64,000 bases of DNA, from positions 62,001 through 126,000 of the forward strand of contig JAMLIS010000003.1 of the NCBI GenBank assembly GCA_023954015.1, in the 5' to 3' direction. This DNA is from Burkholderiaceae bacterium (lineage in GTDB: Bacteria; Pseudomonadota; Gammaproteobacteria; Burkholderiales; Burkholderiaceae_E). Within the stretch, counting starts at the first letter, position 1; the number at the start of each line of letters is the position of its first letter. A program made the translations under genes and the position numbers. Of the stretch, positions 30,753 through 45,220 are shown in pieces. The notes under the pieces are model-generated. The model was not told the DNA's origin, searched no databases, and was given only the letters and a program-made list of their open reading frames with translations.

Positions 30753-32627
30753 ATGCGCCCGGCCGCCTCTCGAACGCGTCTGCCTCCTGCCGTCGTCGGG
30801 GCGCTCGGCATCGTATTCGGCGACATCGGCACGAGCCCGCTGTATGCCTTCAAGGTCGCCTTCGACCCCGATCGCGGGCTTGCACTGACGCCGGCCAACG
30901 TCTTCGCGCTGCTGTCGATGATCTTCTGGTCGGTGATGATCATCGTGTCGCTGAAGTACGTGACGATCATGCTGCGCTTCGACAACCGCGGGGAAGGCGG
31001 CGTGCTCGCGTTGCTGTCGCATTGCGTGCAAGCCTTGCGCGGGCGGCCACGTCTTTCGTGGCTGGTCACGATCCTCGGCGCCTTTGCCGTGTCGCTCTTC
31101 TACGGCGATGCCGTGATCACGCCGGCGATCTCGGTGCTGTCGGCCGTCGAGGGACTGGCCGTCGTCGAGCCCGAACTCGACGTGGTCGTGCTGCCGATCG
31201 CCGTCGCGATCCTCGTCGCGCTGTTCGCGATCCAGCGTCGCGGCACCGGGCACGTGGGCGCGCGCTTCGGGCCGATCATGGCACTGTGGTTCTTCGCGAT
31301 CGGCGCTGCGGGCGTGTACAGCATCCTGCGCAATCCGCAGGTGCTGCTCGCGCTCGACCCGCGCTTCGCGTGGACGCTGGTCTTCGAGCAGCCAGCGCTC
31401 GCCTTCGTTGCGGCGGGGGCGGTGTTCCTGTGCATGACCGGCGCCGAGGCGCTCTACGCCGACATGGGGCACTTCGGACCACGCCCGATCCGCGTCGGCT
31501 GGTTCGTGCTCGTGTTGCCCGCACTGATGTTGAACTATTTCGGGCAGGGCGCGCTCGTGCTGCTCGATCCGCAGGCGATCCGCAATCCGTTCTACCTGCT
31601 CGCCCCGGAAAGCCTGCTGCTGCCTGCGGTGGTTCTCGCCACCGCCGCCACGGTCATCGCCTCGCAGGCCACGATCGCCGGCGCGTTCTCGGCGTCGCAG
31701 CAGGCGTCGCGGCTGAACTTCCTGCCGCGGCTGCGCGTGCTGCACACCTCGGATGCCGCGCAGGGACAGGTCTACATCCCGCTGGTGAACTGGCTGCTGC
31801 TCGCTCTCGTCCTGGCACTCGTCATCGGCTTTCGCAGCTCCGATGCGCTCGCATCGGCCTACGGGATCGCGGTCGCCGGCGACCTGATGCTCACCAGCGT
31901 GATGATGCTGATCGCGCTGCCGGCGTTCGCCGAGCGCCGCGTGCGCGCGTTGTGGCCACTGTTCGCCGTCTTCGCCGCGCTCGAAGCGAGCTTCTTCGCG
32001 GCCAACGCCGCGAAGATTCCGTCGGGCGGATGGTTCCCGCTGCTGCTGGCGGCGATCATGTTCACGGTGCTGACCACCTGGCGGCGCGGCATCGAGATTC
32101 TCCGGCTGCGCAAGGACATGCGCCCGATGGCCAGCCCCGACGGCCAGCAGATCGATCTGTCGCAGATTCCGCGCGTACCGGGATCGGCGCTCTTCTTCTC
32201 GTCGACGCCGCAAGGCTGGCCGAGCTCGTTCCTGCACAACCTGAAGCACAACAAGGTGATGCACGAGCAGACGATCTTCCTGACGGTGGCGTTCGACGAG
32301 GCGCCCCGCGTGCTCGACGACGAGCGGGTCGAGGTGATGCGCGGCTCCGACGGCATCGTCCGCGTGATCGCGCACTTCGGCTTTCGCGAAAGCCCGCGCA
32401 TCGACGGCGTGCTTCGCCAGATCGCGCGCAAGGGCGTGGTCTGCACGCTGCACGAAACGTCGTTCTTCACCAGCAAGCCCACGCTGGTTTCGGTGAGCCG
32501 GCGCGGCCTGTTCGGCTGGCGCCGCTCGGTGTTCGGCTGGCTGCTGCGCAACAGCACCAGCGTCGCGAACTACTTCGGCCTGCCGCCGGATCGCGTGGTG
32601 GAGCTGGGGGCGCAGGTCGCTATCTGA
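30753..32627 (+). CDS. kup: Low-affinity potassium transporter Kup
   Basis: A 624-residue K+/H+ symporter of the KUP/HAK/KT family. About twelve helices fill residues 15-440 and a cytoplasmic C-terminal domain follows. Family motifs are seen: GIVFGDIGTSPLYAFK at the N-terminus, GEGGVLALLSH and TGAEALYADMGHFG. It starts 58 bp after cydB but is a separate function. Its last 8 bp overlap the convergent trans-sulfuration gene. Confidence 0.94.
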   Translation: MRPAASRTRLPPAVVGALGIVFGDIGTSPLYAFKVAFDPDRGLALTPANVFALLSMIFWSVMIIVSLKYVTIMLRFDNRGEGGVLALLSHCVQALRGRPRLSWLVTILGAFAVSLFYGDAVITPAISVLSAVEGLAVVEPELDVVVLPIAVAILVALFAIQRRGTGHVGARFGPIMALWFFAIGAAGVYSILRNPQVLLALDPRFAWTLVFEQPALAFVAAGAVFLCMTGAEALYADMGHFGPRPIRVGWFVLVLPALMLNYFGQGALVLLDPQAIRNPFYLLAPESLLLPAVVLATAATVIASQATIAGAFSASQQASRLNFLPRLRVLHTSDAAQGQVYIPLVNWLLLALVLALVIGFRSSDALASAYGIAVAGDLMLTSVMMLIALPAFAERRVRALWPLFAVFAALEASFFAANAAKIPSGGWFPLLLAAIMFTVLTTWRRGIEILRLRKDMRPMASPDGQQIDLSQIPRVPGSALFFSSTPQGWPSSFLHNLKHNKVMHEQTIFLTVAFDEAPRVLDDERVEVMRGSDGIVRVIAHFGFRESPRIDGVLRQIARKGVVCTLHETSFFTSKPTLVSVSRRGLFGWRRSVFGWLLRNSTSVANYFGLPPDRVVELGAQVAI

Positions 32628-33831
32628 GCGCCTGATCCAGGTCGGCAAGCAGGTCGTCGCCGGCCTCGATCCCGCATGCCAGCCGCACGAGATTCGGCGC
32701 GATCCCGGCGGCGCGCATCTGCGCGTGGTTCAGCGTTCCGGCCACCATGGCCGCGGCATGGACGGCAAGCGACTCGACGCCGCCGAGGCTCACGGCATGC
32801 CTGAAGCGGCGAAGGCGCGAGACGAAGCGCGCGGTGTGCGCGTAGTCGCCGGCGATCCGCACCGACAGCACGCCGCCGAAGCCGCGCATCTGCGAACGCG
32901 CGAGCGCGTGCTGCGGGTGGCTTTCGAGCCCCGGGTAATGCACGGCTTCCACGCGCGGATGCGCGTCGAGAAAGCGCGCGACTCGCATCGCGTTGTCGTT
33001 GGCGCGCTCCACGCGCAGCGCGAGCGTGCGCAGTCCGCGCAGCAACAGCCACGCGTCGAAGGTGCCCAGCGTGGCCCCGAGCGCGATGGTGCCGCGCCAG
33101 ATTCGCTCGAGGATTTCGTCGCGCGCGACGACGACGCCGGCGATGAGATCGTGGTGGCCGCCGAGATACTTCGTGGCGCTGTGCACGACGACGTCGACGC
33201 CCAGTGCAAGCGGCTTCTGGTTCAGCGGCGTGGCGAAGGTATTGTCGGCGACGGTGATCGCGCCGCAGGCGCGCGCGGCTTCGGCGATCGCGCGCAGGTC
33301 GGTGATCGCCATCGTCGGGTTCGACGGCGTCTCCAGCATCGCGAGCTTCGCGCCGCGGCGCAGCGCGGCGACGAACGCTTCGGTGTCGGCCTGGTCGACG
33401 CGTTCGACCTGCACGCCGAAACGCGGCAGCAGCTCGGTGAACCACTGCGTGCTGCCCATGTAATGGCTCGTCTGCGCGACCACCCGATCGCCGGCGCCGA
33501 GCAGCCCGAGCAGCACGGAGGAGACAGCGCCCATGCCGCTTGCCGTCATCAGTGCCTGTTCGCCGCCCTCGAGCCGTGCGAGCAGCCGCGCGACGCGTTC
33601 GTGCGTCGGGTTTCCGTAGCGCGTGTAGAAGCGCTGCGGCCGAACCCCGGTGGCCATTTCGGCGAATTCGTCCGCATCGCGCGCCGACCACGTGACCGAC
33701 ATGTGCATCGGCGGGGCGAGCGCGGGCTCGAAGACTTCGGGGTCACGGTCGCCGTGCACGACCAGCGTATCGGGGCTGCTGGATCGTTCGGCGGGGAGAG
33801 CGTGAGTGGAGGCGGAGCGGTCGGCGGACAT
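32620..33831 (-). CDS. Cys/Met metabolism PLP-dependent enzyme (cystathionine gamma-synthase/beta-lyase family)
   Basis: A 403-residue fold-type I PLP enzyme. The N-terminal YTRYGNPTHERVARLLARLEG block and GMGAVSSVLLGLL, then the cofactor contacts DNTFATP and the Schiff-base lysine in HSATKYLGGHHD, are all seen. Whether it is a gamma-synthase, beta-lyase or gamma-lyase cannot be fixed from motifs. ATG 33831 (MSADRSAST) is preferred to the upstream frame start at 33888, which would run into the divergent small gene. Confidence 0.87.
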   Translation of the reverse strand: MSADRSASTHALPAERSSSPDTLVVHGDRDPEVFEPALAPPMHMSVTWSARDADEFAEMATGVRPQRFYTRYGNPTHERVARLLARLEGGEQALMTASGMGAVSSVLLGLLGAGDRVVAQTSHYMGSTQWFTELLPRFGVQVERVDQADTEAFVAALRRGAKLAMLETPSNPTMAITDLRAIAEAARACGAITVADNTFATPLNQKPLALGVDVVVHSATKYLGGHHDLIAGVVVARDEILERIWRGTIALGATLGTFDAWLLLRGLRTLALRVERANDNAMRVARFLDAHPRVEAVHYPGLESHPQHALARSQMRGFGGVLSVRIAGDYAHTARFVSRLRRFRHAVSLGGVESLAVHAAAMVAGTLNHAQMRAAGIAPNLVRLACGIEAGDDLLADLDQALR

Positions 33832-33876
33832 CGGTTGCGGGCGCGGGCGCCCTCGGGCACCCAGTAGAATGATGCA

Positions 33877-34044
33877 ATGCACGATCATCGCACGCTGCGT
33901 CTTGCGCGCATTGCGCTCGCCTTCGCGGGCGTGGCATTGCTCGGCTTCCTTCTTGCATGGTCGTTCTTCGCCTACCGGGACCCGAACCTGGTCGCGAGCT
34001 TCGCGTCCCTGCTGCAGGCCTGCGGCCTTCCGGTGGGTCGCTGA
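33877..34044 (+). CDS. Small single-helix membrane protein
   Basis: A 55-residue frame beginning MHDHRTLRLARIALAF has one strong hydrophobic helix (about 11-32, ending in AWSFFAY) and a short tail with RDPNLVASF. Codon use is like that of its neighbours. It sits 36 bp before parE and is divergent from the PLP enzyme. The family is not recognised. A role is not proposed. Confidence 0.5.
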   Translation: MHDHRTLRLARIALAFAGVALLGFLLAWSFFAYRDPNLVASFASLLQACGLPVGR

Positions 34045-34080
34045 CGCGGCGGCATCCGTCTCCCCTCAACCCATCGCAGC

Positions 34081-36060
<1,980 letters not shown>

Positions 36061-36137
36061 GGCGTGCCGCCTCGCCGCGAGACGCCGCGAGATGCGCGCG
36101 CGTTTCGCGGCGGGTCGGCATCCGCCGCTGAGCACGA

Positions 36138-38486
<2,349 letters not shown>

Positions 38487-38608
38487 AAGCGCCCGCCCGC
38501 GCCCCGACCTGATTGCGCGGCCGTCGCGCGCAACGCCTGACACGGGCGTGGCTGCGGTCGCCGCTTTCGTTGCATCCGTTTCCGACTCCGCCGAACCCGA
38601 ACGACACG

Positions 38609-40726
38609 ATGAACGACACCAAACAGACACTGGGCTTCCAGACCGAGGTCAGCCGGCTGCTGAACCTCATGATCCACTCGCTGTACAGCAATCGTGAGAT
38701 CTTCCTGCGCGAGCTGATCTCCAACGCTTCCGACGCCTGCGACCGGCTGCGCTTCGAGGCGCTGAATCGGCCCGAGCTCCTCGAGGGCGACGGCGAACTG
38801 CAGATCCGCATCGACGTCGACCGCAAGGCCCGCACGCTCACGATCTCCGACAACGGCATCGGCCTGTCGCGCGACGAAGCCGTCGAGCACCTCGGCACGA
38901 TCGCGCGCTCCGGCACGCGCGAGTTCTTCGGCAATCTCTCCGGCGACCAGGCGCGCGACGCGCAGCTCATCGGCCAGTTCGGCGTGGGCTTCTACTCGGC
39001 GTTCATCGTCGCCGACCGCGTCACCGTCGTTTCGCGACGCGCCGGGCTGCCCGCCGACCAGGCGGTGCGCTGGGAGTCCGAAGGCACCGGCGAGTTCTCG
39101 GTCGAGACCGTCGAGAAGGCGAGTCGCGGCACCGACGTCACGCTGCACCTTCGCAGCGCCCCGGCCGGCGAGCTGGCCGCCGAATCCGAGCTCGACGAAA
39201 CGAGCTTCGAGGACCTGCTCTCGCCGTGGAAGCTGAAGTCGATCGTGCGCCGGTACTCCGACCACATCTCGCTGCCGATTCGCATGCGCAAGGAGGAGTG
39301 GGACGCCGAAGCCAAGGAGATGCGCACCGGCGACGAATGGGAGACGGTGAACCAGGCGAGCGCGCTGTGGGCGCGGTCCAAGAGCGAGATCGACGACGAG
39401 CAGTACCGCAATTTCTACAAGCACCTGTCGCACGGCGACGAGAATCCGCTCGCCTGGACCCACGCGCGCGTCGAAGGCCGCACCGAATACACGCAGTTGC
39501 TGTATTTGCCGTCGCGCGCGCCCTTCGATCTGTGGGACCGCAATCGCCGCAGCGGCGTGCGCCTGTACGTGCGGCGTGTCTTCATCATGGAGGACGCCGA
39601 GCAGCTGCTGCCGGCGTGGCTGCGCTTCGTGCGCGGCGTCATCGACTCGAACGACCTGCCGCTGAACGTCTCCCGCGAGATCCTGCAGGAAAGCCGCGAC
39701 GTGCGCATGATCCGTGAGGGATCGACCAAGCGCATCCTGTCGCTGCTCGAGGATCTCGCCGCCAACAAGCCCGACGACTACGCGAAGTTCTGGCGCGAAT
39801 TCGGCGCCGTGATCAAGGAAGGCGTCGGCGAGGACTTCGCCAACCGCGACCGCATCGTCGCGCTGCTGCGCTTCGCCTCCACCGCTTCGAACGACGACGC
39901 GCAGACGATCTCGCTCGCCGACTACGTCGCACGGATGAAGGAAGGGCAGGACAAGATCTTCTACGTCACCGCGGAAACGCCGGCCGCGGCGCGCAGCAGC
40001 CCGCATCTCGAGGTGTTTCGCAAGAAGGGCGTCGAAGTGCTGTTGCTCACCGACCGCGTCGACGAATGGCTGCTGTCGTTCCTCACCGAATTCGAAGGCA
40101 AGGCGCTCGCGTCGGTCGCGCGTGGCGGCCTGGAGCTCGGCAAGCTCGAGGACGAAGCCGAGAAGAAGATGACGGAGCAGGTCGCCGAGGAGCTGAAGCC
40201 GCTCGTCGAGCGGATGAAGGCGGCGCTCGGCGATGCGGTGAGCGAAGTGCGCGTCAGCAACCGGCTCACCGACTCGGCCGCATGCCTGGTGTCGGGCGAG
40301 CACGAGATCAGTGCGCACCTCGAGCGGCTGCTCAAGCAGGCCGGCCAGAAGGCGCCGGAGAGAAAGCCCGTGCTCGAGATCAATCCGGAGCATCCGCTGC
40401 TCGCGCGCGTACGTGCCGACGAGGCGCACGCCGACGACTGGTCGCGCCTGCTCTTCGAGCAGGCGACGCTCGCCGAGGGCGGGCAGCTCGACGATCCGGC
40501 AGGGTTCGTGCGGCGGATGAACGCGTTGCTGCTGGGCGGCGACTCGACGGTTCCGGGTGCGCACGAAGCTGCGCCCGCCGCGTCGGAAGCTATGCCCGAC
40601 CCGCGCAGCAAAGCAGGGCGCAACGGCGGCGAAGCGGTCGACAAGGGCAGTGAAGCGGGCGGCGCGGGCGGCGAAGCGGTCGACAAGGGCGGCGAAGCGG
40701 GCGACGCATCGAAGGCGAGTGGCTGA
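38609..40726 (+). CDS. htpG: Chaperone HtpG (Hsp90), with extended repeat tail
   Basis: A 705-residue Hsp90. The N-terminal GHKL ATPase has [21 protein letters not shown] and [12 protein letters not shown] middle domain and a C-terminal dimerisation domain follow. Bacterial HtpG is usually about 620-640 residues. Here about 60 extra residues follow ALLLGGD, rich in Gly, Glu, Ala and Lys and including a duplicated 14-residue block (GGEAVDKG...). ATG 38609 ([14 protein letters not shown]) is the normal start. The end overlaps the DNA glycosylase start by 8 bp. Confidence 0.94.
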   Translation: MNDTKQTLGFQTEVSRLLNLMIHSLYSNREIFLRELISNASDACDRLRFEALNRPELLEGDGELQIRIDVDRKARTLTISDNGIGLSRDEAVEHLGTIARSGTREFFGNLSGDQARDAQLIGQFGVGFYSAFIVADRVTVVSRRAGLPADQAVRWESEGTGEFSVETVEKASRGTDVTLHLRSAPAGELAAESELDETSFEDLLSPWKLKSIVRRYSDHISLPIRMRKEEWDAEAKEMRTGDEWETVNQASALWARSKSEIDDEQYRNFYKHLSHGDENPLAWTHARVEGRTEYTQLLYLPSRAPFDLWDRNRRSGVRLYVRRVFIMEDAEQLLPAWLRFVRGVIDSNDLPLNVSREILQESRDVRMIREGSTKRILSLLEDLAANKPDDYAKFWREFGAVIKEGVGEDFANRDRIVALLRFASTASNDDAQTISLADYVARMKEGQDKIFYVTAETPAAARSSPHLEVFRKKGVEVLLLTDRVDEWLLSFLTEFEGKALASVARGGLELGKLEDEAEKKMTEQVAEELKPLVERMKAALGDAVSEVRVSNRLTDSAACLVSGEHEISAHLERLLKQAGQKAPERKPVLEINPEHPLLARVRADEAHADDWSRLLFEQATLAEGGQLDDPAGFVRRMNALLLGGDSTVPGAHEAAPAASEAMPDPRSKAGRNGGEAVDKGSEAGGAGGEAVDKGGEAGDASKASG
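40625..40708 (+). repeat. 42-bp tandem duplication in the htpG 3' end
   Basis: Two head-to-tail copies (40625-40666 and 40667-40708) of a 42-bp unit starting GGCGGCGAAGCGGTCGACAA encode two nearly identical 14-residue blocks. The unit length is a multiple of three, so gain or loss of copies keeps the frame. Confidence 0.88.
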
Positions 40727-41216
40727 ATCCGCGCCGTTGCGCGGCCTTGGCCCGGTCGTCGCGCCGCACTCGCGGCTGCTCGTGCTGGGCAGCTTCCCGG
40801 GCGAGGCGTCGCTGGCGGCCGGGCACTACTACGCGCACCCGCGCAACCTGTTCTGGCCGATCGTCGGCGAGGTGATCGGCGAGCCCCTTCACGAGTGGCC
40901 CTTCGAGCGCCGCTACGAAGCGGTGCTCGCGGCGGGCCTCGCGATCTGGGACGTCTACGGCGCCTGCCGCCGCCAGGGAAGTCTCGACAGCGGGATCCGC
41001 GACGCGGCGGCGAACGACTTCGCCCACCTGCACCGCGTTGCCCCCAATCTGGGCGCCGTGCTCTTCAACGGAAAGGCAGCCGGGCGCTTCGAGCCGCGGT
41101 TTCGCGATGCCGGCTACCGTACGCGCGTGATGCCCTCCACCAGCCCCGCTTACGCGTCGATGCCGCGCGAGCGCAAGCTCGCGCTGTGGCGCGAAGCGAT
41201 CGAGACCCTGCGATGA
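40719..41216 (+). CDS. DNA-deoxyinosine (hypoxanthine) glycosylase, UDG superfamily
   Basis: A 165-residue uracil-DNA-glycosylase-fold protein. Motif 1 is [26 protein letters not shown], characteristic of the family 6 hypoxanthine-DNA glycosylases. Motif 2 is [11 protein letters not shown]. It should excise deaminated adenine from DNA. The GTG start at 40719 overlaps the htpG stop, suggesting coupling. An ORF continuing upstream in htpG is ignored. Confidence 0.85.
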   Translation: MAESAPLRGLGPVVAPHSRLLVLGSFPGEASLAAGHYYAHPRNLFWPIVGEVIGEPLHEWPFERRYEAVLAAGLAIWDVYGACRRQGSLDSGIRDAAANDFAHLHRVAPNLGAVLFNGKAAGRFEPRFRDAGYRTRVMPSTSPAYASMPRERKLALWREAIETLR

Positions 41217-41241
41217 ATCCGCGAACAACGAGAAGAACACC

Positions 41242-42048
41242 TTGAGCACCGGCCGAAGAACGCCCCACCGCGCCGCCCGCCGCCTGGGCGGGCGCCTCGA
41301 AGAACCCGTGATCGTGCTCTCCGAGGCCGCCGGCGTTCGCTACCTGCATTTCGACTCGCCGTGGGTCCAGGGCGCGATGCGGCTCGCGCGGCCGTTCGAC
41401 CTCGAGCTCGACTACGCGCATGACATGATGGCGTGGCGGCTGTTCCTCGCCGCGCCCGACGAGATGCTGCAGATGGGGCTCGGCGCCGCCGGTCTCGCCC
41501 GGCACTGCTGGAAGAAGCTCCCGAAGACGCGGATCACCGTCGTCGAGGCGAGCCGCGCGGTGATCGACGTCTGCCGCAGCGCCTTCGCGCTGCCCGAAGA
41601 CGAGCGACTGCAGGTGGTTCGCGCCGATGCCGGCGAGTACGTATCACGGCGATCCTCGCGCGGGCGCTTCGGCGTGATCCTTGCCGATCTTTATGACACG
41701 AAGGCGCGCGGGCCGGTGCTCGACGACGTGCCGTTCTATCGGGATTGTCGAGCGGCGCTTGCACCGGCGGGGATTCTCGTCGTCAATGTGTTCGGGGACG
41801 GGCGGTCATATGCGAACAGCCTGCGGAATGTCCGGATGGCGTTCGACGATCGGGTGATCGCGTTGCCGCCGGTGGAGGCGGGCAATGTCGCGCTGCTGGC
41901 ATTCTCGGGGCCGGAGTTGCGGGTGGAGCGCGGGGCCTTGCGGGAGCGTGCGAGGAGGCTCGAGAAGAAGGATCGGCTGCCGGCGGGGCAATGGGTGGAG
42001 GCGATCGAGAAGCAGCGGAGCGGTGGCGAAGCGATGCTCGTGGTCTGA
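41242..42048 (+). CDS. Spermidine-synthase-like methyltransferase-fold protein
   Basis: A 268-residue protein of the spermidine/spermine synthase superfamily. The nucleotide-binding region LQMGLGAAGLARHCWKKLP, the acidic strand ITVVEASRAVIDVCR and LADLYDTKARGP are seen. The polyamine-site aspartates of true SpeE are not clearly conserved, so a different aminopropyl or methyl transferase role is possible. It starts at TTG 41242. The 218-bp gap to the next gene shows no gene. Confidence 0.72.
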   Translation: MSTGRRTPHRAARRLGGRLEEPVIVLSEAAGVRYLHFDSPWVQGAMRLARPFDLELDYAHDMMAWRLFLAAPDEMLQMGLGAAGLARHCWKKLPKTRITVVEASRAVIDVCRSAFALPEDERLQVVRADAGEYVSRRSSRGRFGVILADLYDTKARGPVLDDVPFYRDCRAALAPAGILVVNVFGDGRSYANSLRNVRMAFDDRVIALPPVEAGNVALLAFSGPELRVERGALRERARRLEKKDRLPAGQWVEAIEKQRSGGEAMLVV

Positions 42049-42266
42049 ATCGGGTTCGCGGCGGGAGCCGTTCGCGCGACGCACACCATGTCCATGAGCA
42101 GAGGGCGGTGCAGCGACGAAGCCGGGCGCGGTAGAAATCCCGCTGCCTCGCGTGCATGGCGACTGCCGGGCGACGCGCCAACCAATTTGCTCGTTTTCCC
42201 GATGGCCGGTGACTCTCCGGCATAAGATGGCTCCGAACCCTCCATCGACCAAAAGGAATTCGGGCC

Positions 42267-42848
42267 ATGAACAGTGTCGAGAAGAAGCTGGCGGCCATCC
42301 TGTTTCGTAGCTGGTGGGTGCTGCTGCTCCGAGGTCTGGTCGCGATCGCGTTCGGTATCCTGATCTGGATTCAACCGGGGATCTCGCTCGCTGCGCTGCT
42401 GTTGCTCTTCGGTGCCTATGCAATGGTGGAGGGCATCCTGGTCATCTGGACTGCGGTAGCGGAACGCGCGCAACGCGAGCACTGGTGGCTGCTGCTTCTC
42501 GAGGGACTGCTGAGCGTCGGCGTCGGGATCCTGACTTTCGTGGTCCCCGATATCACCGCGCTCGCGCTCTTGTTCTACATCGCGATCCGGGCGATCGCCA
42601 CGGGTGTTCTCGAGATCGTGACCGCGATCCATCTGCGGAGGGAGATCGAGGGAGAGTGGCTGCTCATCCTCGGCGGACTCGCTTCGGTCGTGTTCGGTGT
42701 GATCCTCATGGCGCAGCCGGGGGTGGGCGCTCTCGCGGTACTGTGGCTGATCGCCACCTACGCCATCGTCTTCGGCGTTCTTCTCGTGATCCTGGCGTTC
42801 AAGGCGCGCTCGTTCGTCAGCGCAGTCGGCGAGGCGGCACGCTCGTGA
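42267..42848 (+). CDS. HdeD family (DUF308) membrane protein
   Basis: A 193-residue inner-membrane protein with six hydrophobic helices in three pairs. The repeated pattern is RSWWVLLLRGLVAIAFGILIW, EGLLSVGVGILTF and LGGLASVVFGVILM. It is of the HdeD/DUF308 type, linked to acid resistance in E. coli. ATG 42267 follows AAAGGAATT. It appears to be monocistronic. Confidence 0.86.
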   Translation: MNSVEKKLAAILFRSWWVLLLRGLVAIAFGILIWIQPGISLAALLLLFGAYAMVEGILVIWTAVAERAQREHWWLLLLEGLLSVGVGILTFVVPDITALALLFYIAIRAIATGVLEIVTAIHLRREIEGEWLLILGGLASVVFGVILMAQPGVGALAVLWLIATYAIVFGVLLVILAFKARSFVSAVGEAARS

Positions 42849-42909
42849 AATCGCCGGCGAGTGGCTTTTCGCCGAGATGCGCAGAGGCTGCGTTTCCGCA
42901 AGCAGCGCA

Positions 42910-43506
42910 TCATTTCTTCGTCGATGCCGGATCTTGTCTCGCCGGGTGCTCCTGCGCGTCGGTTTGCAACTCCCGGCGCACGCAGACCACGCTCGGTTCG
43001 TCCGCCGCGCGTTCGGCGCTGAAGCGCAGGGCGTGCGCCAGCGCGAGCATCGACGCGTTCGAGGCGAGCACCTGGCCTTCGATCGCCTCGTAGCCGTCGC
43101 GCCGCGCGCGACGCAGCAGCCGTGACATCAATGCGGTGGCCAATCCGTTGCCGCGCCAGCCTTCTGCCACCGTGATGGCGAACTCGCAGACCTTGTCATC
43201 GTCCGCCTGCGCACGTACGTATTGCGCGGCGCCGACGATGTCGATGCCGTCGGACGCCGGAGCCGTCGCGACGAGCACGAAATCGAGCCCCGGGCGCGGG
43301 TGCACGCCGCGTTCGAGTATGCCGGCATCGAGCTGCTTCTTGTGCTGCATGAAGCGCGAATAGCGCGACTCGGACGATAGCCGTTCGAAGGCGGCGACGA
43401 TCTCGCTCGCATCGCCCGCCTCGATCTCCCGGATGGTCACTTCGCGGCCGTCGCGCAGGCGGACCCGGCGGGGACGGTAACGCGAACGGCTGCGGGCGGC
43501 GCTCAC
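42910..43506 (-). CDS. GNAT family N-acetyltransferase
   Basis: A 198-residue acetyltransferase. It begins near RLRDGREVTIREIEAGDASEI, and the acetyl-CoA loop lies in VAEGWRGNGLATALM. The sequence resembles the isolated GNAT domain of Pat/PatZ protein acetyltransferases (FERLSSESRYSRFM), which acetylate acyl-CoA synthetases. Its position just after an acyl-CoA ligase gene (1 bp gap, GTG start at 43506) fits such a role, but this is inference. The 3' end lies close to the HdeD gene. Confidence 0.82.
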   Translation of the reverse strand: MSAARSRSRYRPRRVRLRDGREVTIREIEAGDASEIVAAFERLSSESRYSRFMQHKKQLDAGILERGVHPRPGLDFVLVATAPASDGIDIVGAAQYVRAQADDDKVCEFAITVAEGWRGNGLATALMSRLLRRARRDGYEAIEGQVLASNASMLALAHALRFSAERAADEPSVVCVRRELQTDAQEHPARQDPASTKK

Positions 43507-43507
43507 G

Positions 43508-45220
43508 TCAGGTGGCCGCGGCGCGCCGCGGCGATGCGGCCGGCGCGCCGCCGCCGGGGGTGCTTGCGCGAAGCTCGCGGCGCAGGACCTTGCCGATGTT
43601 CGTCTTCGGCAGGGGCTCGCTGCGGAACTCCAGGACATGCGGGACCTTGTAGCTGGTCAGGTGCTGGCGGCAGTGCGCGAGCAATTCGCCCTCGGTGAGC
43701 GCAGGATCCTTGCGTACGACGATCGCCTTGACCGTCTCGCCGGAGCGCGCGTCGGGCACGCCGATCACTCCGGCCTCGAGCACCCCGGGGTGACGGGTCA
43801 GGACGTCCTCGATCTCGTTCGGGAAGACCTTGAATCCGGATACGACGATCATGTCCTTCTTGCGATCGGTGATGCGGACGTTGCCGTGCTCGTCCATCAC
43901 GCCCATGTCGCCGGTGCGCAGCCAGCCGTCGCTCGTGAACACCTTCGCGGTTTCGTCGGGATGGTTCCAGTAGCCCTTCATCACCTGCGGTCCCCGCACG
44001 CAGATCTCGCCCACCTCGCCCGACACGAAGGGCTTGCCGTCGTCGTCGAGGATCGCCGCTTCGGTGCTCGGTAGCGGGACGCCGATGCTCCCGGTCCATT
44101 CCCGGATGTCCACAGGATTGGCGATCGCCACCGGCGCGGTCTCGGTGAGACCATACCCCTCCACGAGCGGCACGCCCGTCCGCTGCATCCAGCGCTGCGC
44201 GACCGTTTGCTGCACGGCCATGCCGCCCGCCACCGCGAGCTTCAGCGGGCCCAGGTCGACCTGGGCGAAACCGGGCGCTTCGAGAAGCGCGCGAAAAAGC
44301 GTGTTCACGCCGATGATCGCGGTGAAGCGGTTTCGTCGCAGCACGTCGAGGAACGCCGGCATGTCGCGCGGATTGGCGACGAGCACGGTCCGCGCGCCGA
44401 TGCTGAAGAACGACAGGCATCCCGTGAGCGCGAAGATGTGGTAGAGCGGCAGTGGAATGACGATCGTTTCTTCGCCGGGCCGCAGGTTCGGCGAGACCCA
44501 GGCGGCCACCTGAAGCACGTTCGCGAGCATGTTGCCGTGCGTGAGCATCGCACCCTTGGCCACGCCGGTGGTTCCGCCCGTGTACTGGAGAAAGGCGAGG
44601 TCTTCGCGTGCAAGCGCCTCGTCGACGAAAGCCGTCCCACGCCCGGCGGCGAGCGCGCGCGGAAAGCCGATGGCGCCATCCAGACGCCACTGCGGCACGA
44701 GTCTCTTCACGTGCTTGACGACGAAGTTCGTCGACAGCCGCTTGATCGGCGGCAGCAGGTCGCCCACCTGGGTCGTCACGATGGTCCGCACCGGCGTGGA
44801 TCCGACCACCTGCGCGAGGGTGTGCGCAAAGTTCTCCAGTACGACGATGGCCGTCGCGCCCGAATCCTCGAGCTGATGTGCAAGCTCGCGCGGCGTGTAC
44901 AGCGGATTGACGTTGACCACCACCAGGCCGGCGCGCAGCGCACCGAACAGCGCAACCGGGTACTGCAGCAGGTTCGGCATCATCAGCGCGACACGATCGC
45001 CGCGGCCCAGCCCCGCATCGTTGCGCAACCAGCTTGCGAAGGCCCGGCTCGCCTCGTCGAGTTGCCGATAGGTCAGCACCGTGCCCATCGACTCGTATGC
45101 CGGAAGATCGGCGAAGCGCCGGCAGCACGAACCGAGAAGATCCGCGAGCGACTCGAACTTTCCGGCATCGATCTCGGCAGGAACGCCGCGCGGATACTGG
45201 TCCAGCCATGGCCTGATCAC
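43508..45220 (-). CDS. Long-chain fatty-acid-CoA ligase, FadD type
   Basis: A 570-residue AMP-forming ligase. The P-loop is YTGGTTGVAKGAML, the A-motif GYGLTETAPV, the hinge DGWLRTGDMG...ITDRKKDMIVVSG and the C-terminal lysine LPKTNIGKVLRREL. It activates fatty acids to acyl-CoA at the membrane. GTG 45220 (VIRPWLDQYPRGVP) behind GGGGAG is preferred; the upstream frame to 45385 lacks homology. It is followed at once by the GNAT gene and is divergent from the hemerythrin gene. Confidence 0.9.
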   Translation of the reverse strand: MIRPWLDQYPRGVPAEIDAGKFESLADLLGSCCRRFADLPAYESMGTVLTYRQLDEASRAFASWLRNDAGLGRGDRVALMMPNLLQYPVALFGALRAGLVVVNVNPLYTPRELAHQLEDSGATAIVVLENFAHTLAQVVGSTPVRTIVTTQVGDLLPPIKRLSTNFVVKHVKRLVPQWRLDGAIGFPRALAAGRGTAFVDEALAREDLAFLQYTGGTTGVAKGAMLTHGNMLANVLQVAAWVSPNLRPGEETIVIPLPLYHIFALTGCLSFFSIGARTVLVANPRDMPAFLDVLRRNRFTAIIGVNTLFRALLEAPGFAQVDLGPLKLAVAGGMAVQQTVAQRWMQRTGVPLVEGYGLTETAPVAIANPVDIREWTGSIGVPLPSTEAAILDDDGKPFVSGEVGEICVRGPQVMKGYWNHPDETAKVFTSDGWLRTGDMGVMDEHGNVRITDRKKDMIVVSGFKVFPNEIEDVLTRHPGVLEAGVIGVPDARSGETVKAIVVRKDPALTEGELLAHCRQHLTSYKVPHVLEFRSEPLPKTNIGKVLRRELRASTPGGGAPAASPRRAAAT

